Source: Eubacteriales bacterium
Lineage (GTDB): Bacteria; Bacillota; Clostridia; Lachnospirales; Lachnospiraceae
NCBI GenBank assembly: GCA_030524175.1
Contig: JAUNHC010000004.1
Span: forward strand, 62,001 to 126,000
Direction: 5' to 3'
DNA length: 64,000 nucleotides
Shown: positions 48,416-57,782 of the stretch, piece by piece
Position numbering within the stretch: position 1 is the stretch's first letter
How the letters are laid out: each line of letters begins with the position of its first letter
Made by a program: the position numbers and the translations under genes
Notes under the pieces: generated by a model
What the model was told of the DNA's origin: nothing
The model's database searches: none
The model's input: the letters and a program-made list of their open reading frames with translations, nothing else

Positions 48416-49246
48416 ATGAAAAAAAGGACATTGACCAACACTTTGACATATGCTTTTTTGTTGATTTTTACGGTGATCCAGGTGTATCCATTGTTTTGGC
48501 TGTTTACCTTTTCCCTTAAAAATAATGATGAAATATTCGGAGGGAATGTGGCAGGGCTGCCGGCTCATTGGCTTTGGGGAAATTATGGGAAGGCCTGGGT
48601 GGATGGTAATGTGGGACGGTATTTTATCAATACTCTGGTGGTTACGCTGCTGACAATCGGAGGGACTGTAGTCTTTGCTGCTATGGCGGGATATGCGATT
48701 TCCCGCATGAAATGGAAATTTCAGAGGACAGCCCTCACAATATTTCTTTTGGGTCTGATGATTCCCATTCATGCAGCACTGCTCCCATTGTTTGTAGCCT
48801 ATGTGAAAATAAAAATATTAAATACATATATATGCCTGGTGATTCCATATATCGCATTTGCCCTCCCTCTTGCCATTTATATTTATGTGGGATTTACGGA
48901 AGGAATACCGAAAGAGATGGAGGAGAGTGCCTTTCTTGACGGATGTAATATATACAGATGTTTTTTCCGTATTATTCTTCCGCTGCTAAAACCAGTGTTT
49001 GCCACAGTTACAATACTTACTTTTATCAATACATGGAATGAATTCATGCTGGCATCAATTTTTATGACAAAAAGTGAGATGAAGACACTGACTGTAGGTA
49101 TCCAGGAGATGGTGGGGCAATTTACCACAAGCTGGGGCCCCATTGGGGCGGCCCTTGTGATGGCCTCCATACCCACTCTTTTTATGTATATTGTCATGAG
49201 TAAGGAAGTCCAGAAAAGTTTTATCACAGGAGCCGTCAAAGGGTGA
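48416..49246 (+). CDS. CUT1 ABC permease, MalG-like
   Basis: The 276-residue protein has six helices and the EAA loop 'MEESAFLDGCNIYRCFFRII' (about residues 168-187) followed by LPLLKPVFATV. ATG 48416 lies behind GGAGGGACAG. It is the second half of the permease pair. It is followed within 70 bases by the first dehydrogenase gene, so transport and catabolism share a transcript. Confidence 0.9.
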   Translation: MKKRTLTNTLTYAFLLIFTVIQVYPLFWLFTFSLKNNDEIFGGNVAGLPAHWLWGNYGKAWVDGNVGRYFINTLVVTLLTIGGTVVFAAMAGYAISRMKWKFQRTALTIFLLGLMIPIHAALLPLFVAYVKIKILNTYICLVIPYIAFALPLAIYIYVGFTEGIPKEMEESAFLDGCNIYRCFFRIILPLLKPVFATVTILTFINTWNEFMLASIFMTKSEMKTLTVGIQEMVGQFTTSWGPIGAALVMASIPTLFMYIVMSKEVQKSFITGAVKG

Positions 49247-49312
49247 GCATATGCGGGAAAACAGAAGGATCATGCGGAACATCATTGGGATTGTACCCGG
49301 GAGGAAATCATA

Positions 49313-50515
49313 ATGTGGGAAGAAATAAAGGAAGCGACAGGAACAAAGGAAGTAATAGGACAGCGGGGAAAGCTGGCGGTTTTCCGCGGCCCGTATGACA
49401 TAACCATTGAGGAGTACAAGCTCCCTGAGGTGAAGGAGGACGGGATTTTAATAAAAGTGGAGGCAGCATCCATCTGCGGTTCAGACGGTCATGGAGTTAA
49501 GATGACTCCGGATGAACCATGTACAATAGGACATGAGTTTGCAGGCAGGATCATTGCTATGGGAGAGAAGGCTAATGAAAGCATTTACAGTTTCGGAGGT
49601 CCTCTGAAGGTTGGGGACAGGATTGTACCGTATCCCTGGATTACCTGCGGTACTTGTCCTGACTGTCTGGAACAGGGTAACGGAGTTTGTATGATATGTG
49701 AAAATGGATTCTGTTACGGAGGACGGGACACCATGGGGACGAGCAAGATTACTGCATCGGTGGAGGATGCCCCCCATTTTAAAGGGGGATTTGCAGAATA
49801 TGTGTATATTTTTCCGGGAACCTATGTGTGGAAGATTCCGGAGGATATGCCCAGCACCATAGCAAGTCTGCTGGATCCTCTGGCGGTTGCTGTCCGGGCA
49901 GTAGAAATGGCGCAGACAGAAGCCGGGGTGCCGGGGGAATCCCTCAACACCAGCACGCAGGCGGTAGTGATAGGGGCCGGGGCTGTGGGGATACTGACTG
50001 CTATGATTCTGAAAATCCAGGGCTGTCAAAAGGTGATAGTCACAGACTTTAAAAAGGAAAAGCTTCAGCTTGCCAAAGAAATTTCCGGCTGTGATGAGGT
50101 TCTGGATTCCAGTACCATGAGCCTGGAGGAGAGAATTTCCAAAATCCGTACATTAACTGGCCAAGGCCCCCATTTGGTGATCCAGTGTGCAAATTCTACA
50201 CGTGCATCCATAGAAGGTCTGCAGATGGTGAGAAAACTGGGTACTTACATTGAGGTAGGAGTGCCCTTTGGATTTGGTGAGGAGTTTAAGATTGACCTGC
50301 CAAGGCTGGCATTCAGCAAGAATGTGAGAATAAACAGTCTTGTGGCCAACAGTCCGAGAGTGTTTCATAAGGCATTTCATCTGCTGGAACGCCACACAAA
50401 GTATCCTTTTTTCAAACTGTTTACCCATAAATTTTACTGTTTGGAAGATCTGCTTCCCACCATAGGGAAAATGGGTGATTCTGATTATATTAAAGGTATT
50501 ATGATTTTAAAATAG
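49313..50515 (+). CDS. Zinc-dependent medium-chain dehydrogenase 1
   Basis: The 400-residue protein is an MDR (alcohol/polyol) dehydrogenase. Catalytic zinc residues are in SICGSDGHG and GHEFAG; the structural-zinc cysteines are in CGTCPDCLEQGNGVC; the nucleotide fold has VVIGAGAVGILTA. It is longer than usual (about 350) because of an N-terminal extension of about 20 residues and an insert near 140-170. ATG 49313 follows GGGAGGAAATC. It probably oxidises a polyol or sugar acid hydroxyl with NAD(P). Substrate unknown. Confidence 0.87.
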   Translation: MWEEIKEATGTKEVIGQRGKLAVFRGPYDITIEEYKLPEVKEDGILIKVEAASICGSDGHGVKMTPDEPCTIGHEFAGRIIAMGEKANESIYSFGGPLKVGDRIVPYPWITCGTCPDCLEQGNGVCMICENGFCYGGRDTMGTSKITASVEDAPHFKGGFAEYVYIFPGTYVWKIPEDMPSTIASLLDPLAVAVRAVEMAQTEAGVPGESLNTSTQAVVIGAGAVGILTAMILKIQGCQKVIVTDFKKEKLQLAKEISGCDEVLDSSTMSLEERISKIRTLTGQGPHLVIQCANSTRASIEGLQMVRKLGTYIEVGVPFGFGEEFKIDLPRLAFSKNVRINSLVANSPRVFHKAFHLLERHTKYPFFKLFTHKFYCLEDLLPTIGKMGDSDYIKGIMILK

Positions 50516-50532
50516 GACAGGAGAGTGAGCTT

Positions 50533-51579
50533 ATGAAAGCATTACTGTATACAGAGGCTGGAAGAGAAAATGGAAAGATAACTGACATTCCCTATCCGGT
50601 TTGCGGAGATCATCAGGTGATCGTGAAAGTGATGTGCTGCGGTATCTGTATCGGCGTGGAACAGGGACATGATACTACAGGCACATCTATGTCGGTGTAT
50701 CCTGTAGTACCGGGCCATGAATTTGCCGGATATGTTTATGAGACAGGTGCAAAGGTGAAATCATGTAAAGTAGGAGACAGAGTAACTGTGGACAACACGG
50801 TACCTTGCCAGACTTGCTATTACTGTAAAAGACATGACCCTATTCACTGCCGTAATTTAGGCTCCCTTGGACATAATATAAACGGAGGCATGGCAGAGTA
50901 TGTCCTGGTGAGTGCAGAGAAGGTTTACCATATCCCGGACAACATTTCCTTCGAGGAGGCCAGTATGACAGAACCGGTTGCCTGTTGTGTCCACGCAATG
51001 GATCAGATAGATATCCGCTGCGGTGATGAGGTTCTGGTCATGGGAGCAGGTCCTCAGGGGCTGATCCTGGCACAGCTCGCCAGAAATTCAGGTGCAGCCA
51101 GGGTAATCGTGTGTGCATCCACACAGTGTAAGCTTGACATATTGGAAAAATTGGGAATAGAGACGGTGCTTATGGACAGACAGGATTATTCTAAGCACGA
51201 AAAAATACTGAAAGAGAAATTCCCTCTTGGATTTGACAGAGCTATAGATGCCACAGGCGCTTCGGAGGTGGTTTATTCTCTTCCAAAGCTGATGAAGATG
51301 GGCGGGAAAATACTGGGATATGGTTATTATCATGAAGAGCATGCAGATTTGCGTTTTCCGTTTTCTGATTTCTGGGACCGTGAACTGAGTTATGTTACAC
51401 CTCTGAGTCAGGTTGGGGACTTCGACAGAGCTGTCCTTGCCATAGCAGAGGGAAAAGTAAACACGAAAGTGCTGATCAGTGATGAATTTAGTCTGGATGA
51501 TTATTTTAAAGCGCTGGACTTCAATATTCAGGACAGAAATGCAGTCAAAGTCTTGATCCATCCCAACAGAGAGGAATAA
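50533..51579 (+). CDS. Zinc-dependent medium-chain dehydrogenase 2
   Basis: The 348-residue protein has the MDR pattern: MCCGICIGVEQGHD (catalytic Cys), PGHEFAG, structural cysteines CQTCYYCKRHDPIHC, and the fold VLVMGAGPQGLILAQ. Length is typical of sorbitol or threonine dehydrogenases. In the catalytic site the usual CGTD/CGSD is CGICIGVE, so the residue following the zinc cysteine differs from most polyol dehydrogenases. Two distinct dehydrogenases in one operon suggest two oxidation or reduction steps or an epimerisation through a keto intermediate. Confidence 0.87.
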   Translation: MKALLYTEAGRENGKITDIPYPVCGDHQVIVKVMCCGICIGVEQGHDTTGTSMSVYPVVPGHEFAGYVYETGAKVKSCKVGDRVTVDNTVPCQTCYYCKRHDPIHCRNLGSLGHNINGGMAEYVLVSAEKVYHIPDNISFEEASMTEPVACCVHAMDQIDIRCGDEVLVMGAGPQGLILAQLARNSGAARVIVCASTQCKLDILEKLGIETVLMDRQDYSKHEKILKEKFPLGFDRAIDATGASEVVYSLPKLMKMGGKILGYGYYHEEHADLRFPFSDFWDRELSYVTPLSQVGDFDRAVLAIAEGKVNTKVLISDEFSLDDYFKALDFNIQDRNAVKVLIHPNREE

Positions 51580-51626
51580 GTGGCTAAGCAAGCTGCGGCA
51601 TGAATGGTATGGATCATGTTGTAAGA

Positions 51627-51664
51627 AAGGGCGCCTGCAACCGGGTTGGTGGCAGACGCCTTTT
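51627..51664 (+). terminator. Attenuator-like hairpin before the YesM-type kinase gene
   Basis: GGCG-CCTGC-AACC pairs with TGGT-GGCAG-ACGCC and is followed by TTTT. It could separate the metabolic genes from the regulatory genes, lowering expression of the latter. Confidence 0.65.
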
Positions 51665-51689
51665 AGGAATGACAGAAGGGAGCAGCAGA

Positions 51690-53465
51690 ATGGACATAGT
51701 AAGAAAGAAAATCAGAATTAAATTAAAGAAGTTTAAAAGTTTGCCCTTCAGCAGACAGATTCTGGGATATTATATGTTGCTTCTTGTGATCACCATATCC
51801 TTCTGCAGTTTTTTGTATATCTATATTATAAAGTCTTCAGTCTCACGTATGGAGGACAGCGCATTAGAGAAGGCACTTCAGACAGTGGAGTCAAGTTTTG
51901 CGGCAACCATTGACAGGGCAGACGAATATTCTAAAATTATTGGATTTGATACAAGTGTACAGAAATCCCTGGGAAAATCGGAACAGGGGAATAAAAACCT
52001 GATATCAGTGGATCAGACGGTGATGAGGCTGATCATAAGCAGCACATTTGTAGATTCAGTTTATATTTTTGATAATTTTGGAAATATGTATTCAGCAGCC
52101 AATGACTCAAGAAGGGAGAAAGTTTCCAATCCAATTACAGCGGCATCCTGGTACCGGGAGGTTCTGGAGCGTAAAGGCGGATTTATAGTCAGAATGAATT
52201 CAGGGGAATTTTTCGAACAGAATGCCGGGGGCGGAAAGTATATATCACTGATCCGTATCATCAATGACCTTGACAGTCAGAAGTCTGTAGGCACCATTAT
52301 TTTAAATATATCCTATGGGGAAATACGCAGAGCCTGTTCTCTGGCCCAGAAGGAAAATGATGTCATAATAGAAATTCTTGATCAGGATGATCAGATTGTG
52401 ATTTATGAAGGTGAAGACGGATTCGGCAGAGAGCTTACGGAGCGTTATGAAAAAGGTGAGAACTATTTCTCCTTTGAGAAGGGCAGTGAAAATTATAAAG
52501 CAGCTTTTTTGGGTGACAGGAAGACAGGATGGAAAATATGGGGGATCAGGAAGAACGAGCCCGGAATGGGGGAATTTAAATCTTTTGGAATTTGGACATT
52601 TGTTATTCTGGCACTCAATGCCGTACTCCTGAGTGTGGGGGCGATCATTATCACTAAATTTATTGAGGTTCCGGTTCAGCATTTGCTGCAGTCTATGAAT
52701 CAAGTGGAAAAAAAGGAATTCAGCCCGGTGCCTGTAGTGGAGGCAAACGCAGAGCTTAATCAGCTTCAGGAAGGATATAACTGTATGGTCACTGTGCTGA
52801 ATGAATTATTTCAGAAGGTATTGCGGGAGCAAAAAATGAAACGGAAATATGAACTGGATGTGCTGCACGCACAGATTAAACCGCACTTTCTGTACAATAC
52901 CTTTGATTCAGTAAGTGCCCTGGCGCTTATGGACCGTTCGGAAGATGTTTTTATCATGATGCAGGCATTGGGGAAATATTACAGGACCAGTCTGCATAAA
53001 GGGCAGGAAATTATTACCATTGAGGAAGAAATTAAAATTATCTATAATTACCTGATCATACAGAAATATCGTTATGAAGATGTCTTTGAAGTCTCCTATG
53101 AGATTGACGAATTGATGAAAAAGTACAGGGTCTTAAAGCTTGTTCTGCAGCCTTTTGTGGAGAATGCAATTTACCATGGACTGAAAACCCTTGGTACCTG
53201 CGGACATATAACGATCCGCGTATGTAATGACGGTGAATTTGTACTTCTGCAGGTGGAGGATGACGGTGCGGGCATGAGCGAGGAAAAAGTGCGGGAAATC
53301 ATGGAGGGAACCGGTGTCGGGGAAGATAAAAGTTTCGGAGTCCATGGGACGATAGAACGTATTGCTCTTTTTTACGGAAGAGATGATCTTGTGCGGATTG
53401 ACAGTGAAGCCGGGGCAGGAACCATTATTAATGTGAGGGTGCCCAAGGAGATAGAGGACCATTGA
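51690..53465 (+). CDS. YesM-type sensor histidine kinase
   Basis: The 591-residue kinase starts at ATG 51690 (GGGAG upstream). It has a first helix (about 27-48), an extracellular Cache-type domain (about 50-290), a second helix (about 305-325), a HAMP linker, and the His_kinase domain with His399 in HAQIKPHFLYNTFDS, followed by a HATPase (LQPFVENAIYHGL, VEDDGAGMSEE). This is the class that senses sugars or binding protein-sugar complexes and works with AraC-type regulators. It sits between the dehydrogenases and the regulator, so it should control this island. Confidence 0.9.
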   Translation: MDIVRKKIRIKLKKFKSLPFSRQILGYYMLLLVITISFCSFLYIYIIKSSVSRMEDSALEKALQTVESSFAATIDRADEYSKIIGFDTSVQKSLGKSEQGNKNLISVDQTVMRLIISSTFVDSVYIFDNFGNMYSAANDSRREKVSNPITAASWYREVLERKGGFIVRMNSGEFFEQNAGGGKYISLIRIINDLDSQKSVGTIILNISYGEIRRACSLAQKENDVIIEILDQDDQIVIYEGEDGFGRELTERYEKGENYFSFEKGSENYKAAFLGDRKTGWKIWGIRKNEPGMGEFKSFGIWTFVILALNAVLLSVGAIIITKFIEVPVQHLLQSMNQVEKKEFSPVPVVEANAELNQLQEGYNCMVTVLNELFQKVLREQKMKRKYELDVLHAQIKPHFLYNTFDSVSALALMDRSEDVFIMMQALGKYYRTSLHKGQEIITIEEEIKIIYNYLIIQKYRYEDVFEVSYEIDELMKKYRVLKLVLQPFVENAIYHGLKTLGTCGHITIRVCNDGEFVLLQVEDDGAGMSEEKVREIMEGTGVGEDKSFGVHGTIERIALFYGRDDLVRIDSEAGAGTIINVRVPKEIEDH

Positions 53466-53480
53466 TGGGAGGTTGCTGAA

Positions 53481-55067
53481 ATGTTGAAGGTATTAGTGGT
53501 GGATGATGAGAAACTGGTCCGTCAGATGATTCTCAGATGTATTGACTGGACTGAACTTGGGCTGGAAATTGTGGGGGAGGCTTCCGGTTCTGAAGAGGGA
53601 TTGAAGATGGCAGCAGAACTGCATCCCAATATAGTTTTTACGGATATCCGTATGCCTGTGATGGATGGCCTGGAGTTTGCCAGGAGGATCACAGAACGGT
53701 ACCCGGATACAAAAATTATTATCCTTTCAGGACATGATGAGTTTGAATATGCAAGTGAGGGGATTAAAATAGGTGTTTTTGACTATCTGCTGAAGCCTAT
53801 TGACCAGGAAGAAATCCGTGATGCAGCAGTTAAAGTAAGAGATGCCATTTTGCAGGAGCAGGATTATCAACAGTCTATCAGGAGGCTGAAACAGGAACTT
53901 TCGGCCAATGCCGGCTATATCAGGGAAAAACAGCTGGCAGCACTGGTGCGCAGCCAGAAGCCGGATTCTCTCCTGGACAGCCTGGAATATCTGGATGTGC
54001 GCTTGAGAAAGGATATTTTTCAAGTGGCCCTTGTAGAAGTTCTGTTTGACAACAGCAGCGGCATGGATGAAGAGAACAAATTGCTGCTTAAGATGAAGTG
54101 TCAGGAACTCATGCAGGAATACTTTAAAAAAGATGAACACATATATGTGATCAGCAGCGGAATGCAGTCTATTATGATTTTGAATAACCAGATGAAAGAG
54201 GAGTTTTTTGAAATCTGTGATATTTTAAAGGAGCATCTCATCAAACATACAAAATGCGGAATCTGTATAGGTGTGGGAGAAGCGTATACAGAGCTGGAAC
54301 AGCTGCATATTTCTTACAGAGAGGCAAAAGATGCTTTGAAATACAGATTCACTGCAGGAAAGAACCAGACCATCAGCTTCCGGGATATATATCCGTATTA
54401 TGATACAGAGATAAATATGAGTGAAGAAAAAATCCATGAATTTGGTTTTTCTATACGATCAGGTTCCCTTAACGGAACTTTGGAATTACTGGATGAAACC
54501 TTTGAAAAAATGAGGATCATGAATTTTTCAAAGGATGAGACGTTACTTTTTGCACTGAGATTTGTCATGGAGGTTATGACAATTCTTCTGGAGCTGAAAA
54601 TCCATCCGGAGGATATGCCAAAGGGGCAAAGCCAGATGATACAGGAAATATTTTCTTTATCAAGCCTTGATGAAATCCGGGGATATCTGGAACAGCTTAC
54701 CCGGGAGGCATCCCGGATGATTTCCCGTGAGCTTGGGGATAAGGAGAAGGATATGGTGAGAAAGGTGACGGATCATCTTCAGGAACATTACCAAGAGGAA
54801 GAAATTTCTTTATCTTCGTTAGCCAAGGATTTCTACACCAATTCCAGTTATCTCAGCCGCGTGTTTAAAGAAAAAACAGGAAAGACTTTCAGCGGATATT
54901 TGTTTGAACTGCGTATGGGAAAGGCAATGAAGCTTTTTGCCCAGTCAGATTTAAAATCATACGAGGTAGCTGAGAGGGTTGGAATCAAGGACCCCCATTA
55001 TTTCAGTGTCTGCTTTAAGAAACATACAGGCATGTCAGTGAGTGAATACAAAAAAAGCTTACATTAA
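53481..55067 (+). CDS. YesN-type response regulator with AraC helix-turn-helix
   Basis: The 528-residue regulator has a receiver domain with Asp55 in IVFTDIRMPVMDG, a central ~280-residue region, and a C-terminal AraC domain with two helix-turn-helix motifs (SLSSLAKDFYTNSSYLSRVF and SYEVAERVGIKDPHYFSVCF). ATG 53481 lies behind GGGAGG, 15 bases after the kinase stop. It most likely activates the island promoter at 46016-46056. Family knowledge: YesMN pairs control carbohydrate ABC operons in Firmicutes. Confidence 0.92.
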   Translation: MLKVLVVDDEKLVRQMILRCIDWTELGLEIVGEASGSEEGLKMAAELHPNIVFTDIRMPVMDGLEFARRITERYPDTKIIILSGHDEFEYASEGIKIGVFDYLLKPIDQEEIRDAAVKVRDAILQEQDYQQSIRRLKQELSANAGYIREKQLAALVRSQKPDSLLDSLEYLDVRLRKDIFQVALVEVLFDNSSGMDEENKLLLKMKCQELMQEYFKKDEHIYVISSGMQSIMILNNQMKEEFFEICDILKEHLIKHTKCGICIGVGEAYTELEQLHISYREAKDALKYRFTAGKNQTISFRDIYPYYDTEINMSEEKIHEFGFSIRSGSLNGTLELLDETFEKMRIMNFSKDETLLFALRFVMEVMTILLELKIHPEDMPKGQSQMIQEIFSLSSLDEIRGYLEQLTREASRMISRELGDKEKDMVRKVTDHLQEHYQEEEISLSSLAKDFYTNSSYLSRVFKEKTGKTFSGYLFELRMGKAMKLFAQSDLKSYEVAERVGIKDPHYFSVCFKKHTGMSVSEYKKSLH

Positions 55068-55243
55068 GTGTCTGCCGGCCGAAATACATAAGTAAAAATA
55101 TTGAATCATTCAGTCATCTTAGCACATGTATTCTTCAAAAAGCTGTTGCTATAATGTAGGAAAATCAGAGGGAAAAATGTATGAAACTGCTGTACAGTTT
55201 ATTCTCTCCAGGCACTCAGAGAAAAATAGCAGGAGGAAATGAA

Positions 55244-56302
55244 ATGGATAAGATAAAGGTTCTGTTTGCAGCGGATTTTTCTATTACGAAAAAGGATATT
55301 CTGGATAATGCATATCTTTTTGAAAAGTATAATGCGCAAGTTGAGGTGGTGGACATTGATTTAGGCAATACGGAAGAAGAACGGGCGGCATACATATTAA
55401 AAATAGAGAAGGAAGGGCCGGGAAGCATACACACATCTCCGGAATTACTGGACAAGGTAAGAGATGCAGAAATACTGATCACTGATTTTGGGGCTGTCGG
55501 GAGAGACGTGATCGAGGCTGGAATCCATCTTAAACTTATCGGTGTGCTGAGAAGCGGAGTAGAGAATGTGGATACGCAGGCAGCTTCAGAGAGGAACATT
55601 CCTGTCATCAATGCTCCCGGAAGGGTGGCTGCAGCAGTTGCCGATTATACGGTGGGTATGATGATCGCTGAAGCGCGGAATATCTGCAGAAGCAGTCTTA
55701 CTGCCAACGGAGGAGCGTGGAAAATAAGATTTTCTAATTTTCCTTATTCCCATAACCTGGAAGGTAAGACTGTAGGCATAATTGGTTTTGGCGCCATCGG
55801 GCAGATGGTAGCGGCAAGACTGGTGCCGTTTGGAGTAAAACTGCTTACATATGAGCCGTACCTTCCCGTTGAAAAAATACGGGAAGCAGGGGCACAGCCG
55901 GTACCCCTGGAGGAATTACTCCGTGTATCGGATTACGTTACCATTCATGCCAGGCTATGCAGGGATACCGAGAAAATGATGGGGAGAGAACAGTTTGCTT
56001 TGATGAAACCAACAGCGTTTTTCATTAATACAGCCAGGGCAGGGCTGGTGGACGAAGTGGCTCTGACAGAAGTTTTGGCGGAGCATAAAATAGGGGGTGC
56101 AGCTCTGGATGTGTTTGCCAGGGAACCGATCTCTGCAGATGATCCCCTTCTGAAGCTGGATAATGTAACCCTGACGCCGCATCTTGCCGGAACTACCAGC
56201 AATGTGGGGCACAATTCTATAGCTGTGATACTGAAGGATTTGGATTGTTATTTTAATGGAAAGCCTATGAGAAATATTAAAAATAAGGTTACCGGCTGGT
56301 GA
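55244..56302 (+). CDS. D-2-hydroxyacid dehydrogenase, phosphoglycerate-dehydrogenase-like
   Basis: The 352-residue enzyme has the NAD motif GFGAIG (181-186) and the catalytic set Arg265 (NTARAGLVDE), Glu294 (FAREPI) and His313 (TPHLAG). It lacks a C-terminal ACT domain, so it is not a regulated serine-pathway enzyme. ATG 55244 with AGGAGG seven bases upstream is preferred; ATG 55181 is possible. It is the first gene after the regulators and leads the kinase and aldolase genes. A sugar acid or its phosphate is the likely substrate, which would be unusual for a plain polyol pathway. Confidence 0.87.
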   Translation: MDKIKVLFAADFSITKKDILDNAYLFEKYNAQVEVVDIDLGNTEEERAAYILKIEKEGPGSIHTSPELLDKVRDAEILITDFGAVGRDVIEAGIHLKLIGVLRSGVENVDTQAASERNIPVINAPGRVAAAVADYTVGMMIAEARNICRSSLTANGGAWKIRFSNFPYSHNLEGKTVGIIGFGAIGQMVAARLVPFGVKLLTYEPYLPVEKIREAGAQPVPLEELLRVSDYVTIHARLCRDTEKMMGREQFALMKPTAFFINTARAGLVDEVALTEVLAEHKIGGAALDVFAREPISADDPLLKLDNVTLTPHLAGTTSNVGHNSIAVILKDLDCYFNGKPMRNIKNKVTGW

Positions 56303-56306
56303 CCGG

Positions 56307-57782
56307 ATGAAATGGCAGGGTTGTGATAACATGGATACAGTTATAGTTTTAGATTTTGGAACGTCAAAGGTACGCGCCTGCCTTGCAAACCTTGAAGACG
56401 GGCGGATTGTAAAACTGTCTTCAAAGGCTAATTCCTGGTTCCGGCCCCGGAGCGGATGGGCGGAGATGGATGCAGAGTCCATTTGGAATCTTGCCCAGGA
56501 AGTTATGGAGGGACTTCTCAGGCAGTTGGACGGGAGTGAGACAGTATATGGTATTGGATTTTCGTTTTTTGGTGATTCTCTCATCCTTTTGGATGAGAAC
56601 TATGAAGTGCTGTACCCTATGATCATGGCTTTTGATACAAGGGCCCAGGAGGAAGCACAGTATATAAGGGAAGCGGCAGGCAGTCATATATTCAGGGAGA
56701 TTACAGGCGGTGAGTGCCTGTCTATGCTGGTTCCCGCTAAACTTCTTTGGATAAAGAACCATTGTCCCCAGATATATAAAAACACCAGATATGTAATGAA
56801 TATTCAAGAGTTTATTTTGAATCGTATGGGCCTTCCGGTATGTACAGACTATACACTGGCTAACAGAAAAATGCTCTTGGATATCCGGCAGAAGGAATGG
56901 TCACTTTTATTATTGAAGCTGTTGTGTATTGACAGAGAGACTGTGGGTAAAAGAATAGAGGAATCCACTTGCCGGGTAGGAGAAATTGGGCATTTCGGCA
57001 GAGTTAAACTTCCGTGGAGGCTTCCTGTCATCCTGGGCGCCCATGATTCAGAATGCGGGTTTCTGGGAATGGGATTGAATCCCCAAGGGGCACGGGTGCT
57101 GGGAAATGTATCAGGCACCTATGAGATAGCAGGCTGCTTTACAGATGAGTATATGGATTTGCCGGAGCAGGCAAATGTGGAGCTGGGCTGCGGGCTTATG
57201 AGGGACAGCATGAGTCTTAACGGTTCAAGCATTGCAGGATCGTATATCAACTGGTTTCGGGAACTGACAGGGAATCAACCCCCAAATTTCTTTGCAGAGG
57301 CAGAGAAGTGTGTGAAGTATGACGGCAAGGGTGAGATATTTTTCCTTGCAGACAATGACAAGGCAGAGTTTCATATACATGGACTTTCACCGGTAACAAA
57401 AAGCATACAACTTTTTCAGGCTGTAACAGAAGGAATCACCTTTCGGCTGAAAGAAATCGCAGATGGTATGGAGGAACTCAACGGCTATCCGTTTTCCGGG
57501 ATTTTTTGCGGAGGAGGAGGGACCTCATCTGAGAAATGGCTTCAGTTTAAGGCAGACTTATTTCAAAGTCCTGTAAGTCTGGTGCAGCAGGAAGAAGTAT
57601 CCTGTGCGGGCGCTGCCATGATAACGGCAGTGGGAGTGGGCTATTATTCTGATTTTGATGCTGCAATAAAAAAGATGGTGAAAATTAAAAAGAAGTTGAT
57701 ACCAAATGAGGAAACTTCAGAGAGATACCAGGAGAAGTTTCGTATTTACCAGAAAATCATGAAAGAGCAAAGGAGAAGATGA
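56307..57782 (+). CDS. FGGY-family carbohydrate kinase
   Basis: The ~490-residue kinase has the N-terminal phosphate motif VIVLDFGTSKVRA, the central adenosine region, and the catalytic Asp in ILGAHDSECGFLGMG, where the HDS form resembles rhamnulokinase and fuculokinase types rather than xylulokinase (GGD). The C-terminal FGGY_C domain has IFCGGGGTSSEKWLQ. The start is ATG 56307 or ATG 56331; neither has a strong ribosome site. The stop overlaps the aldolase ATG. It should phosphorylate a ketose or keto sugar acid before aldol cleavage. Confidence 0.88.
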   Translation: MKWQGCDNMDTVIVLDFGTSKVRACLANLEDGRIVKLSSKANSWFRPRSGWAEMDAESIWNLAQEVMEGLLRQLDGSETVYGIGFSFFGDSLILLDENYEVLYPMIMAFDTRAQEEAQYIREAAGSHIFREITGGECLSMLVPAKLLWIKNHCPQIYKNTRYVMNIQEFILNRMGLPVCTDYTLANRKMLLDIRQKEWSLLLLKLLCIDRETVGKRIEESTCRVGEIGHFGRVKLPWRLPVILGAHDSECGFLGMGLNPQGARVLGNVSGTYEIAGCFTDEYMDLPEQANVELGCGLMRDSMSLNGSSIAGSYINWFRELTGNQPPNFFAEAEKCVKYDGKGEIFFLADNDKAEFHIHGLSPVTKSIQLFQAVTEGITFRLKEIADGMEELNGYPFSGIFCGGGGTSSEKWLQFKADLFQSPVSLVQQEEVSCAGAAMITAVGVGYYSDFDAAIKKMVKIKKKLIPNEETSERYQEKFRIYQKIMKEQRRR